A stretch of 64,000 bases of DNA from Vibrio sp. Y2-5 (GTDB lineage: Bacteria; Pseudomonadota; Gammaproteobacteria; Enterobacterales; Vibrionaceae), in the NCBI RefSeq assembly GCF_014596725.1, contig NZ_JACVEG010000006.1:178049-242048 (forward strand), written 5' to 3'. The translations under genes were made by a program, and so were the position numbers. Positions within the stretch are counted from its first letter, which is position 1. Each line of letters begins with the position of its first letter. Shown piece by piece: positions 1-7,627 of this stretch. Under the pieces are notes generated by a model. The model did no database searches and was not told where the DNA came from. It saw only the letters and a program-made list of their open reading frames with translations.

Positions 1-1
1 T

Positions 2-616
2 GTTGGTGACAAAATCAAAGCGTTGCCATCAGGAAAAACTTCTACCGTTAAGCGCATTGTAACCTTTGATGGTGATTTGGAAACGGCACAGGCAGGTTTA
101 GCAGTCACACTGACTCTGGCTGATGAAATTGATATCAGCCGTGGTGATTTGATCGTGCTTGAAAACGCACAGGTTGAATCAACCAACCATCTGCTTGCTG
201 ATGTGGTGTGGATGACTGAGCAGCCACTCAAAGTTGGCCGCGAATACGATATTAAGATCGCAGGTAAGAAGAGCGTAGGTCAGATTACCTCTATTCGTCA
301 TCAGTACGATATCAATAACCTGTCTACTTTCCAGACTGAAGAATTACCACTGAATGGCATTGGTCTGTGTGAATGGACATTTAACGCTCCGATTGCTTTA
401 GACAAATATCTGGATTGTGCGGATACCGGTGGTTTCATCGTGATTGACCGTCTGACTAACGTTACCGTTGGTGCTGGATTAGTTCGTGACAGTTTACAGA
501 ATGTAGCGCAACAACAAGGTCAGTTCTCTGCATTTGAAGTAGAACTTAACGCATTGATTCGCAAACATTTCCCACATTGGGATGCGAAAGATTTAACTCA
601 GCTGCTAAAGTCATAA
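2..616 (+). CDS. cysN: Sulfate adenylyltransferase subunit 1 (C-terminal part, cut by window edge)
   Basis: The frame is open from base 2, so this is the 3' part of a longer gene whose start lies left of the window. The roughly 200 visible residues match the beta-barrel domains II and III that follow the GTPase domain in CysN, the regulatory GTPase subunit of ATP sulfurylase (CysDN), which makes adenosine 5'-phosphosulfate (APS) from sulfate and ATP. The GTPase motifs are not in the window. cysC starts 25 bases after the stop, so the two sequential enzymes of sulfate activation are probably co-transcribed. Identification rests on the protein sequence and this neighbour. Confidence 0.93.
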   Translation, partial: VGDKIKALPSGKTSTVKRIVTFDGDLETAQAGLAVTLTLADEIDISRGDLIVLENAQVESTNHLLADVVWMTEQPLKVGREYDIKIAGKKSVGQITSIRHQYDINNLSTFQTEELPLNGIGLCEWTFNAPIALDKYLDCADTGGFIVIDRLTNVTVGAGLVRDSLQNVAQQQGQFSAFEVELNALIRKHFPHWDAKDLTQLLKS

Positions 617-641
617 CAGTCAGAAGAATAAGGAAAAAGTT

Positions 642-1262
642 ATGGACTCTTCATCAAGTGCTAAAGATGAGAATATCGTTTGGCATCAGCACTCGGTAGA
701 TAAAAACCTGCGTGCGGAGTTAAAGCAGCAAAAGCCCGCCGTTCTTTGGTTTACCGGACTTTCTGGCGCGGGTAAATCAACGATTGCGGGTGCACTAGAG
801 ACGCGTCTCGCTCAGTTGGGGTATCACACCTACTTACTGGATGGTGATAATGTTCGTCACGGGTTGTGCTCAGACCTTGGTTTTTCTGAGCAAGATCGTC
901 GTGAGAACATTCGTCGTATCGGAGAACTGGCTAAGCTGATGGCGGATGCCGGCCTTATCGTATTGACGGCGTTTATTTCTCCTCATCGAGTAGAGCGCCA
1001 AATGGTGCGTGATTTGCTGCCTGAAAGTGAGTTTATGGAAGTGTTTGTGAATACTTCACTGGAAGTGTGTGAGCAGCGCGACCCGAAAGGCTTGTACAAG
1101 AAAGCCCGAGCTGGAGAAATTGCCAATTTCACTGGCATTGATTCCGCTTATGAAGCGCCTTTAGATCCAGAAATTGACTTACCCGCAGGTGACGAGAATA
1201 TCGATACGCTGGTTGATTTATGCATTGCTGAGATGGCAAAACGAAAAATCATCTTTCAATAG
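642..1262 (+). CDS. cysC: Adenylylsulfate (APS) kinase
   Basis: A 206-residue protein of normal family length. A Walker A P-loop (GLSGAGKST) lies at residues 39-47, followed by the [10 protein letters not shown] segment and the TAFISPHR segment that contains the conserved serine and arginine of APS kinases. It phosphorylates APS to PAPS with ATP in the cytoplasm, the second step of assimilatory sulfate activation. An AGGAAAAAG ribosome site precedes the ATG. It directly follows cysN; in some vibrios a transporter gene lies between them, and none is here. A symmetric terminator follows the stop. Confidence 0.96.
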   Translation: MDSSSSAKDENIVWHQHSVDKNLRAELKQQKPAVLWFTGLSGAGKSTIAGALETRLAQLGYHTYLLDGDNVRHGLCSDLGFSEQDRRENIRRIGELAKLMADAGLIVLTAFISPHRVERQMVRDLLPESEFMEVFVNTSLEVCEQRDPKGLYKKARAGEIANFTGIDSAYEAPLDPEIDLPAGDENIDTLVDLCIAEMAKRKIIFQ

Positions 1263-1275
1263 AAATCGCATTAAG

Positions 1276-1305
1276 TAAAAAGTCAGGCCTAGAGCCTGAC
1301 TTTTT
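1276..1305. terminator. Bidirectional intrinsic terminator between cysC and the TIGR03899-like gene
   Basis: Inverted repeat AGTCAGGC/GCCTGACT with a 4-base loop, flanked by an A-run on the left and a T-run on the right. It can therefore end transcripts from both converging genes. Confidence 0.85.
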
Positions 1306-1308
1306 CTT

Positions 1309-2205
1309 TTATACGGTGTGGTGAATGGAACTTTTCACGTCGGTATGTACCGTAAATTTCTGATTCAACATTGCGACCACCTGATCGTAATACTGGGAGT
1401 TCGGCTTGTGACCGAGCAGTCGACACAGCTCATTACCAGTTGGACTGAAACGGTAGTAGAGCAACCTCACACCTTTGGTTGACGCTTGCAAGGATAAGCT
1501 GGTGCCTTGATAAGTGAGCAATAGTGGCGGGTCTAGTTCAATCTCACCGGATTCCAACTCTGTTGCATGCACAAGTCCCAGCTCGATTAGCACCAGTAAA
1601 CTGGAGTAGGGAAGATGGTGGTTACCGATATTAATGGTTGTCACCGAGTCTCTTTTGCTGAGGCTGAACATACCACTGGGTACTTTCATCCCAAACAGAA
1701 GCTTCAAACTTGAATCTGTACCAAAACTGCATGCAAGTGCCGCTGCTCGCTGAAGAATTTGCGCCTCTTTTGGCGTCATATCTTTGAGGATTTTTAGCGC
1801 CTTCATTGAGGTGAAACCCGGATTAGTGGTTTCTCGCTTAAGTACTTGTGCCCAAAGCCGTTGCATCGAGGAGTTGTGGATGTCTTGTGCCATTTCAAAG
1901 AAACGGTAGAGCCAGTCCTGATCTGGATCGCCAGCGGTTTCGTTTCTACAAGAAACATGCGCCAGCTTTACAATTTGTTCCAGATTCTTCTGCTTCTGAG
2001 CTTTGATCTCTTGTTCACGCTTTAATGCGCGTTCTAAAGGTGTTTTTTGCGGAGGAACTTTGTGTAGCAGAGCATCAATACCATGTTGCTGGGCGATCGC
2101 GTATATACGGCTTGCGCTGTCTTTTACATAGTTAGATTTTTTGTCTTGGCTGTTTTCTGTTGTTGCTTCGTGTTCAATAACAACAGGTTGTTTCTGTTCG
2201 GCCAT
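1309..2205 (-). CDS. Conserved hypothetical protein, TIGR03899-like
   Basis: About 298 residues from the chosen ATG, which has AGGGA five bases upstream; an in-frame ATG at 2235 has no visible ribosome site. The N-terminal 50 residues are polar and low in complexity. A basic, Lys/Glu/Gln-rich helix (ERALKREQEIKAQKQKN) follows, then a helical domain with a DPDQDWLYRFFEMAQDI stretch that resembles the gammaproteobacterial family TIGR03899. There is no signal peptide, membrane segment or catalytic motif that I recognise, so it is probably cytoplasmic with unknown function. It converges on cysC. The family assignment is from memory of the sequence pattern. Confidence 0.75.
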   Translation of the reverse strand: MAEQKQPVVIEHEATTENSQDKKSNYVKDSASRIYAIAQQHGIDALLHKVPPQKTPLERALKREQEIKAQKQKNLEQIVKLAHVSCRNETAGDPDQDWLYRFFEMAQDIHNSSMQRLWAQVLKRETTNPGFTSMKALKILKDMTPKEAQILQRAAALACSFGTDSSLKLLFGMKVPSGMFSLSKRDSVTTINIGNHHLPYSSLLVLIELGLVHATELESGEIELDPPLLLTYQGTSLSLQASTKGVRLLYYRFSPTGNELCRLLGHKPNSQYYDQVVAMLNQKFTVHTDVKSSIHHTV

Positions 2206-2358
2206 GGGGTCCCTGAGGCTGCTACTTTCAGACATGGAATAAAATGTACTCTGTAAAAGTAGAGTCGGCTAGTGAAACTATTGAATAATGTGCATAAATT
2301 TGCGCTACCACAAATGATAATAAGTTGTTAAAATTGTTATTGCGTTTGTGAGGTGCTT

Positions 2359-2463
2359 ATGAAGTATTGGAAAGATAATAGATTTAAAAAGCACCTGTCG
2401 ACAGCTTTACTCTTTGCGGTATACATATCGGTATTGGGATATTTGTCTACCTATATTTCTTAG
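2359..2463 (+). CDS. Possible small single-pass membrane peptide (34 aa)
   Basis: The ORF encodes 34 residues: a basic, polar start (MKYWKDNRFKKH) followed by about 20 hydrophobic residues (LSTALLFAVYISVLGYLSTY). This is the layout of a small inner-membrane protein with a cytoplasmic positive N-terminus. AGG lies five bases before the ATG. It sits alone in the 298-bp gap between the TIGR03899-like gene and the DUF3299 gene, opposite in strand to both. No homolog is recognised. Chance occurrence is possible at this length, so conservation across vibrios would decide. Confidence 0.45.
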   Translation: MKYWKDNRFKKHLSTALLFAVYISVLGYLSTYIS

Positions 2464-2503
2464 AGTTTAGTCACTAAACAGGTGCTCAATTTTTTAACAA
2501 AAT

Positions 2504-3004
2504 TTACATGTCATCGTATTCGGCAATTTCTGTGCCTTCAATGACATAACCTGTGTCCGCCAGTTCAACGCTCACAGATTCCGTCTTGAGCGTTCCTATC
2601 ACGTACACCACGTCCCAAAGTTGTTGGATTGGTGCACCTTGTGGAAATTTCACGTAAATAATTTGATTTGGCGGCGGTGGCGGTACATGAATACAGGCGC
2701 CAAAATACGGGACTAACAAAAACTCTGTCACCGTATTCTCATCCCCTTCTAAAGGGATCACAAAGCCCGGAATTTTTACCGTGCTGCCATTTAGCTCAGG
2801 GCGAACAGCTCCTAACTGAGACTGTTGTGCTGGAGCATTTCCATCATGATTTGCGGCTGGCATGCCTTGTTGATTGAACTGGTTACGTTCACTTTCGGGA
2901 ACCAAGTCAATCCAATCTAAAGTTAGAACATCCTCAGCGCTTTGAGCGGTTGCTGTAAAAGCTGGTAGCAGCACCAGCATAAAACTTAAAAGCAGTTGTT
3001 TCAT
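2504..3004 (-). CDS. DUF3299 periplasmic protein, last gene of the zrg-type cluster
   Basis: A 166-residue protein with a clear signal peptide (residues 1-20, ending TATA) and so probably periplasmic. The mature part carries the conserved DUF3299 core: PGFVIPLEGDE, then FLLVPYFGACIHVPPPPPNQIIYV with a single cysteine next to a polyproline stretch. The biochemical function of DUF3299 is not known to me. It starts 13 bases after the permease stop, so it is the last gene of the DUF2607-zrgA-ATPase-permease operon and probably shares its zinc-responsive control. The V. cholerae counterpart may be named zrgD, but I am not certain of that letter. Confidence 0.82.
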   Translation of the reverse strand: MKQLLLSFMLVLLPAFTATAQSAEDVLTLDWIDLVPESERNQFNQQGMPAANHDGNAPAQQSQLGAVRPELNGSTVKIPGFVIPLEGDENTVTEFLLVPYFGACIHVPPPPPNQIIYVKFPQGAPIQQLWDVVYVIGTLKTESVSVELADTGYVIEGTEIAEYDDM

Positions 3005-3017
3005 ATTTGTTCCTAGA

Positions 3018-4277
3018 CTAGAGCCTTATTGTCATACCATCACTGAGCGATTGTCTGTAAGCTCTGATTGCTGGAATAAACCCAATTAAGATGCCAGCAC
3101 TCTGCACATAAGCAAGAAGCTGCCATTCGTAGCTGGTAATTCCATTGAGTTCGATCTGAATACCGTATTGACTTTCAATCAGTGGTGCTGCGAGACCCAG
3201 CAAGCCATATAAACCGACAAGACCAACAGTAATTCCGAGTAAAGTTAACACGCTCGCTTCACTGACGAGCAGGGAGAATACATGTTTTGGTCTCGCGCCC
3301 ATAGCCCTCAGTATCGACATTTCACGTCTGCGCTCTTGCAAGCTGGTTAACAGGCTGCTTAGCATGCCAAGTAAGCCAGCAATAACAACGAAAATCGATA
3401 CTGCCATTAACGCCTGTTCGGCCACGGACATCATGCCCCATAACTCGTGTAACGCGACACCTGGCATAATCGCGCTAAGCGGCTCTTTGCGGTATTCGTT
3501 GATCTGTCTTTGCAAAGCAAAGGTCTGAATTTTGGACTTTAGACCGATCATCATTGCGGTGATCTGTTTCGGCTCAAAATCGCGATGCTCTAGTTGTGCT
3601 TGGTCTGGTGAATGACCTAAGTGAGCACCTGATTCCCAACCTACATGGATTGCTTCAATGGCTTGCAGAGAAACGTGCACCGTTTTATCTACGGGGGTAC
3701 CCGTTGGCGCGAGAATTCCTACCACTTTGAAAGGTAAGTTATCGTGGCGGCTAAAGCCGACATCACTGATGCCGTGAGCGATAATAATTTCGCTACCGAT
3801 GTGATAACCCAGTTTCTTAGCAACATCAGAGCCCAACACCGTTTCAAATAAGCCTTTAAACTCTTTACCTTGGGTAAAAGTAAGTGGTTGCTTACTTCCA
3901 TAGCGGAAGTGTTCAAAATAGCTCTGGTTGGTTCCCATTACTCGGAACCCTTTGTGAGAGTCACCTAATGAAATAGGAATCGCCCACTTTACGGATTTAT
4001 GCTGGCTAAATTCTTGGTAGCTTTTCCAGTCAATATTGTTGGTGGCATTGCCAATACGAAATACTGAGTAGAGCAGTAAGTTCACCTGACCCGAGCGGCC
4101 TCCGACAATAAGATCGGTTCCCGACACTGTATTGGCAAAGCTGCTTTTGGCTTGAGTACGAATTCTTTCCACACCCATGAGCAGAATAACGGAAATCGCC
4201 ACCGTCATAATGGTGAGCAGAGCCGTCGTTTTGCGATTGAGTAAACTTTTCCACGCTAAGCTAGCGATGACTTTCAT
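3018..4277 (-). CDS. ABC transporter permease, FtsX/MacB/LolC type
   Basis: 419 residues with the fold of mechanotransmission (type VII) permeases. There is one membrane helix near residues 18-37, a long extracytoplasmic domain (about 40-280), then three helices near 285-312, 335-365 and 385-408. The FtsX signature region (LGMLSSLLTSLQERRREMSILRAMGA) follows the second helix. Its ATG overlaps the ATPase stop by four bases, indicating translational coupling. In V. cholerae the matching gene belongs to the zinc-uptake cluster zrgABC (probably zrgC). This fold is not that of ordinary metal importers, which makes the transport mechanism uncertain. Confidence 0.88.
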   Translation of the reverse strand: MKVIASLAWKSLLNRKTTALLTIMTVAISVILLMGVERIRTQAKSSFANTVSGTDLIVGGRSGQVNLLLYSVFRIGNATNNIDWKSYQEFSQHKSVKWAIPISLGDSHKGFRVMGTNQSYFEHFRYGSKQPLTFTQGKEFKGLFETVLGSDVAKKLGYHIGSEIIIAHGISDVGFSRHDNLPFKVVGILAPTGTPVDKTVHVSLQAIEAIHVGWESGAHLGHSPDQAQLEHRDFEPKQITAMMIGLKSKIQTFALQRQINEYRKEPLSAIMPGVALHELWGMMSVAEQALMAVSIFVVIAGLLGMLSSLLTSLQERRREMSILRAMGARPKHVFSLLVSEASVLTLLGITVGLVGLYGLLGLAAPLIESQYGIQIELNGITSYEWQLLAYVQSAGILIGFIPAIRAYRQSLSDGMTIRL

Positions 4278-4990
4278 TGTTGGCCTCCTGCTCGGTTGAG
4301 TGTTGGCAGGTGTATAACGCGCTCAAACAGACTTTCTAATGTCGGGTCATGGCTAACAAATACCAGTGTTGAACCAACACGGTTGGCTTCTTCCATCAAC
4401 AGTTCAATGAAAGCGCTGCGGTTATCGTAGTCGAGAGCGGAAGTAGGCTCGTCCGCAATAACAATTTTTGGCTCACCAATTAATGCTCTTGCCGCTGCAA
4501 CGCGCTGCTGTTGACCAATACTGAGGTCAATGACCGGCTTTTCGCGCACTGATTTGGGTAGATGGAGTTTGTCTAATAACTCGTGGGCTCTTTGAGTGAG
4601 ACTACCGGTGACATTGCTTTTACGCTGACGGGAAAACTGGCAAGGAAGAATGATATTTTCCACCACAGACAGGTAAGGCAACAAATTGAATTGCTGAAAA
4701 ATATAGCCGATGTTGTCGGCGCGAAAGCGGTCTCTTTGGCTGGAAGATAGCTGAGTAAGGTTGTTATCAAGTAGCTGTACTTCACCGTGAGTCGCGACAT
4801 TGATTCCAGTTAATAGGCTGAGCAGAGTAGACTTGCCACAGCCACTAGGACCTTTGATAAATACGTGCTCATTTGCTTTTACGTTTAACTGTTCAATGTC
4901 GAGTGTTGCGCTATCACTATTCGGCCACTGAAAGATCACTTTATTAAGTTCAATTACCGTTTGGTTTGAATCGATTTGAATACTGGACAT
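4274..4990 (-). CDS. ABC transporter ATP-binding protein, LolD/MacB type
   Basis: 238 residues from an ATG with GGAG five bases upstream. Walker A (GPSGCGKST) lies at residues 47-55, the Q-loop region at about 96-101 (YIFQQF), and Walker B with its catalytic glutamate at 176-181 (IVIADE). The signature motif reads LSIGQ (156-160) instead of the usual LSGGQ, a mild deviation. It is the energising subunit for the overlapping MacB/LolC-type permease and probably corresponds to ZrgB. Between it and the upstream zrgA lies a hairpin with a T-run that may lower its expression relative to zrgA. Confidence 0.9.
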   Translation of the reverse strand: MSSIQIDSNQTVIELNKVIFQWPNSDSATLDIEQLNVKANEHVFIKGPSGCGKSTLLSLLTGINVATHGEVQLLDNNLTQLSSSQRDRFRADNIGYIFQQFNLLPYLSVVENIILPCQFSRQRKSNVTGSLTQRAHELLDKLHLPKSVREKPVIDLSIGQQQRVAAARALIGEPKIVIADEPTSALDYDNRSAFIELLMEEANRVGSTLVFVSHDPTLESLFERVIHLPTLNRAGGQQ

Positions 4991-5003
4991 CACTGCTCCC
5001 TAT

Positions 5004-5030
5004 AAAAATGGGTAAGTAAGCGCTTACCCA
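5004..5030 (-). terminator. Attenuator-like hairpin between zrgA and the ABC ATPase gene
   Basis: Read on the minus strand, TGGGTAAG and CTTACCCA form an 8-bp stem directly followed by TTTTTATA, as in an intrinsic terminator. It lies inside the operon, so partial termination would give more zrgA mRNA than transporter mRNA. The structure is visible; the role is inferred. Confidence 0.55.
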
Positions 5031-5055
5031 TATTTCGAATTTTATAAAGGATTCT

Positions 5056-5670
5056 TTACAAAGAAATGATGGTGTTACTTGGTTTGAGCTCCAAAGCGGT
5101 CTGCACTTTGTCAGTCAGTAAGTTCACATCAATTTCCTGAGTCGCAGGGAATAACTTAAACCATTGAGTTTCGATTTGGCTCAGTTTTGCAATGTCATCA
5201 CAATGGAAGCTGTATTGCGCAGTGAATGAACCGTGTTGATGCCCTTCTTCATGTTCGTGGTCATGGTCAGCATGGTCTTTGTGTTCATCGTGGTCGTGTC
5301 CAGCATGCTCATCATGTCCTTCGTGCTCATGATCGTCATGTTCGCCACCTAATGTGTGTTTAACATTCGAACTTTCGATATGGCATTTTGCTGCGGGAGC
5401 CAAGGTGAATACGGTATCCGCTTGACCCAGCGTTTCTAACGCTTTAGCGAGAACCGTTTTTTGTTCGTCATTTTCAGGAGCATGCTCAAAACCGACGACA
5501 TCCGCACCTGGAGCGGTGATTTCCATCAGGAGATCGTGGCCGTCTTGAGCAATGTTCAGCTCAACATGACCATGTACATGGGCTTCATGTTGGCGAAATT
5601 CTTCTTGAGCGAAAGCGGTTGTGGTTAATGCTGCAGTGATGCTTACGGCTAATAGTGGTTTAGTAAACAT
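5056..5670 (-). CDS. zrgA: Zinc uptake protein ZrgA (DUF2796), histidine-rich periplasmic
   Basis: The ATG at 5670 has GGAG upstream and begins a good signal peptide (residues 1-21, ending AFA). This gives 204 residues; a longer reading frame upstream is unlikely to be used. The mature protein begins with a HEAHVHGHVELNI segment typical of DUF2796 and has a run at residues 111-147 with 14 histidines mixed with Asp and Glu, a likely zinc-binding loop. In V. cholerae ZrgA works in a second zinc-acquisition system beside ZnuABC and is Zur-regulated. It is the second gene of this operon. Family assignment is strong; zinc binding is inferred from composition. Confidence 0.92.
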   Translation of the reverse strand: MFTKPLLAVSITAALTTTAFAQEEFRQHEAHVHGHVELNIAQDGHDLLMEITAPGADVVGFEHAPENDEQKTVLAKALETLGQADTVFTLAPAAKCHIESSNVKHTLGGEHDDHEHEGHDEHAGHDHDEHKDHADHDHEHEEGHQHGSFTAQYSFHCDDIAKLSQIETQWFKLFPATQEIDVNLLTDKVQTALELKPSNTIISL

Positions 5671-5722
5671 TGGGAACTCCAAAATAATAAATTCAGTAAT
5701 GATTTTCTTTAAACGTGAATGA

Positions 5723-6025
5723 TTAAGCTGGAGTAGGTGGTGAACGTGCAAGATATGCTAGATGCAGAATCGAAAGTCTGGAAGGTTGAGTTACCGATTC
5801 AAGGTAGTTATGAGAAACCCAAACGGGTAACTCGGGAATGTGTTGCGCTAACGCTTGGTTTGCGCAAGCAAAAAGTTGGCAATGATGCTCACTGTGATGG
5901 GCAGGAGAGGCGTCTAGCTGATGTTCAATAAATGCAATATTTAGCCACACCATTAGCAAGATAGCCGGAATAGCGACTATCTTGGCTTTGATACGCAAAG
6001 AGTGCAGGTTCGAGAACATTGACAT
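5723..6025 (-). CDS. DUF2607-like small membrane protein, first gene of the zinc cluster
   Basis: About 100 residues with one membrane helix (IVAIPAILLMVWLNIAFI, near residues 16-33), followed by a short HHSEHHC cluster that could bind metal and a low-complexity tail. It resembles the Vibrio family DUF2607, found next to zrgA. GTG at 6028, ATG at 6025 and ATG at 6019 are all possible starts; none has a strong ribosome site. It lies directly behind the Zur-type promoter and 52 bases ahead of zrgA. A role in zinc acquisition follows from position and the His/Cys cluster only. Confidence 0.68.
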   Translation of the reverse strand: MSMFSNLHSLRIKAKIVAIPAILLMVWLNIAFIEHQLDASPAHHSEHHCQLFACANQALAQHIPELPVWVSHNYLESVTQPSRLSILHLAYLARSPPTPA

Positions 6026-6047
6026 CACAGTGTTAAAATAATTAATT

Positions 6048-6060
6048 GTTATAATATAAC
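6048..6060. promoter_or_regulatory. Zur-type operator (zinc uptake repressor box)
   Basis: GTTATAATATAAC is a perfect 13-bp palindrome around a central base and matches the core of the gammaproteobacterial Zur box. It lies about 22 bases before the first gene of the zrgA cluster and overlaps its -10 box. Zinc-loaded Zur should repress the operon here. Confidence 0.82.
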
Positions 6061-6078
6061 AGTTAAAAAATCAGGCAA
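6051..6078 (-). promoter_or_regulatory. Promoter of the zinc cluster
   Basis: On the minus strand a TTGCCT -35 box (6073-6078), a 16-base spacer and a TATTAT -10 box (6051-6056) fit a sigma-70 promoter. The -10 lies inside the Zur-type palindrome, so a bound repressor would block RNA polymerase. Confidence 0.6.
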
Positions 6079-6088
6079 GCGATGATTT

Positions 6089-6114
6089 AGGTGAGAAGAC
6101 AAATCTTCTCACCT
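6089..6114. terminator. Strong hairpin between ytfJ and the zinc cluster promoter
   Basis: AGGTGAGAAG and CTTCTCACCT form a perfect 10-bp stem with a 6-base loop, 30 bases beyond the ytfJ stop. No T-run follows directly on either strand. It may be a weak terminator or an mRNA 3'-end stabiliser for ytfJ. Confidence 0.5.
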
Positions 6115-6144
6115 AATGGTAGGGAGATATCAGCTTGGTAAGAA

Positions 6145-6696
6145 TTAAAGGGATGTTTTTACAAGCTCTAAAACTTGTTGGATCTCTTGTTCGTTTAACG
6201 CGCCTTCCTTAACAAACAGAACATTACCTTGCTTGTCTTGAACGATGATTGCGGATGACTCAGATTGAAGATCCCAGCTCTTCGCTACGTTGCCAGATTC
6301 GTCCAAAACAATTGATGACCAAGGAAACTCAAGTTTGCTGTCTTGTGCTGAAGATTTAACAAAAGAGCCCGTTCCCCAGATAGCATCATCCTGATTGATG
6401 ATGGTGGTGGTTTGATACGCTTGCTCTGGAAAATGAGCAGCGGTAATTGCCGCCATAAGATCCGCGTTCATCGCTTTTGCTGCGCTTCGGCCTGCGATGG
6501 CTTGGATGATGCGAACCTTACCTTTCATTTGTTCACTATTCCAAGCTTGGAAAGTGGTGTCTTTACCTTCAACCAGTATTTCACCGTATTTTTCTACCTT
6601 CACGTTTGGCACAGAGCTATTCAGTTGAATGTTGTGTGCAAACGCGATCGCTGGAGAGCAAGCTAGGATAAACGGCAGTAGTGCTTTCATTTTCAT
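6145..6696 (-). CDS. ytfJ: YtfJ family periplasmic protein
   Basis: 183 residues. A signal peptide (residues 1-20, ending AFA) precedes a thioredoxin-like fold domain of the YtfJ family. Conserved stretches include GKVRIIQAIAGRSAAKAMN and the end region SSAIIVQDKQGNVLFVKEGAL. No CXXC redox pair is present, so it is not a normal thioredoxin. The ATG at 6696 has AAGGAA eight bases upstream. The function of the family is poorly defined. It lies between msrA and the zinc cluster on the same strand, but a strong hairpin and a separate promoter follow it, so it is probably not part of the zinc operon. Confidence 0.86.
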   Translation of the reverse strand: MKMKALLPFILACSPAIAFAHNIQLNSSVPNVKVEKYGEILVEGKDTTFQAWNSEQMKGKVRIIQAIAGRSAAKAMNADLMAAITAAHFPEQAYQTTTIINQDDAIWGTGSFVKSSAQDSKLEFPWSSIVLDESGNVAKSWDLQSESSAIIVQDKQGNVLFVKEGALNEQEIQQVLELVKTSL

Positions 6697-6765
6697 GTGT
6701 TTGATTCCTTTATAATAAGCACAGAATGTATAGCATAGAATTTTGAGTCTATTTTAAGCAGAAGT

Positions 6766-6796
6766 AAAAATTGCAGGACGGTGCCTGCAATTTTTT
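6766..6796. terminator. Bidirectional terminator downstream of msrA
   Basis: TTGCAGG and CCTGCAA form a stem with a 6-base loop, flanked by AAAAA on the left and TTTTTT on the right. It ends the msrA transcript on the minus strand. Confidence 0.85.
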
Positions 6797-6812
6797 GGTC
6801 TGAAAAGAGTAA

Positions 6813-7451
6813 TTACTCACTCAAACTTGGCGGGAAACACACTCCAGTGCCACCCAAACCACAGTAGCCTTGAGGGTTTTTCGCTAGGTATTGCTGGTGG
6901 TAAGTTTCAGCATAGTAATACGGACCAGCTGGAAGAATTTCTGTGGTGATCTGCGCTTGCTCTTGCTCTGATAGAAGAGCTTGATATTCGGCTTTGCTTT
7001 GCTCCGCAACAGACTTTTGCTCTTCGTTGTACACATAAATTGCAGAACGGTATTGAGTACCTAAGTCGCCGCCTTGTCGCATACCTTGAGTAGGGTCATG
7101 GCGCTCCCAGAAATGATTAAGCAGCTGTTTTAGCGGCAGAATACTAGGGTTGTAAACGATACGCACAACTTCAGTGTGACCAGTATGTCCAGTGCAAACC
7201 TCTTCATAGGTTGGGTTTGGAGTGAAACCACCTGAATAGCCCACGGAAGTTGAAACGACACCCTCTAAGCCCCAAAACAGGCGTTCAGCACCCCAAAAAC
7301 AGCCCATGCCAATTAAGATTTGCTCTTCGCCATTTTTTGGTGCTGCGCTTAAGCTTGATTGATTGACAAAGTGAGTGTCTTCAATAGCCATTGGAGTATC
7401 ACGTCCAGGCAGTGCTGAATCTGCCGAGACCATAGTTTGTTTGTCTAACAT
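6813..7451 (-). CDS. msrA: Peptide-methionine (S)-S-oxide reductase
   Basis: 212 residues, the normal length of the long MsrA type. The catalytic motif GCFWGAER starts at residue 50, with the nucleophilic cysteine at 51. The C-terminus has the resolving-cysteine pattern CGLGGTGVC. It reduces methionine-S-sulfoxide in oxidised proteins using thioredoxin. The ATG has AAAGGAAG upstream. It is divergent from tamA with a 176-bp gap that must hold both promoters, an arrangement known from other gammaproteobacteria. Confidence 0.97.
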   Translation of the reverse strand: MLDKQTMVSADSALPGRDTPMAIEDTHFVNQSSLSAAPKNGEEQILIGMGCFWGAERLFWGLEGVVSTSVGYSGGFTPNPTYEEVCTGHTGHTEVVRIVYNPSILPLKQLLNHFWERHDPTQGMRQGGDLGTQYRSAIYVYNEEQKSVAEQSKAEYQALLSEQEQAQITTEILPAGPYYYAETYHQQYLAKNPQGYCGLGGTGVCFPPSLSE

Positions 7452-7627
7452 GGAACTTCCTTTGTTTTAAACGCTGGGTTTGAAAATACAGGCTTGCGAT
7501 GATTATTTTTTAATTAATAGCTATAGACCTGATAATTGACTGATTTCATACAGACTATTATGAGCATTGGCGGTATGATTTCATTATTGCTCAACAATAA
7601 GCCTAGTATACGACGCCATAATTAAGC

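Noticed and set aside
5109..5345. His-rich repeat of zrgA as a tandem-repeat or CRISPR-like array
   Set aside because: The repetition reflects the His/Asp/Glu codons of a metal-binding loop; there are no regular repeat-spacer units.
5056..5751. Longer zrgA reading frame with 27 extra residues
   Set aside because: The added part lacks a ribosome site and would hide the signal peptide; the ATG at 5670 has GGAG and a proper signal sequence.
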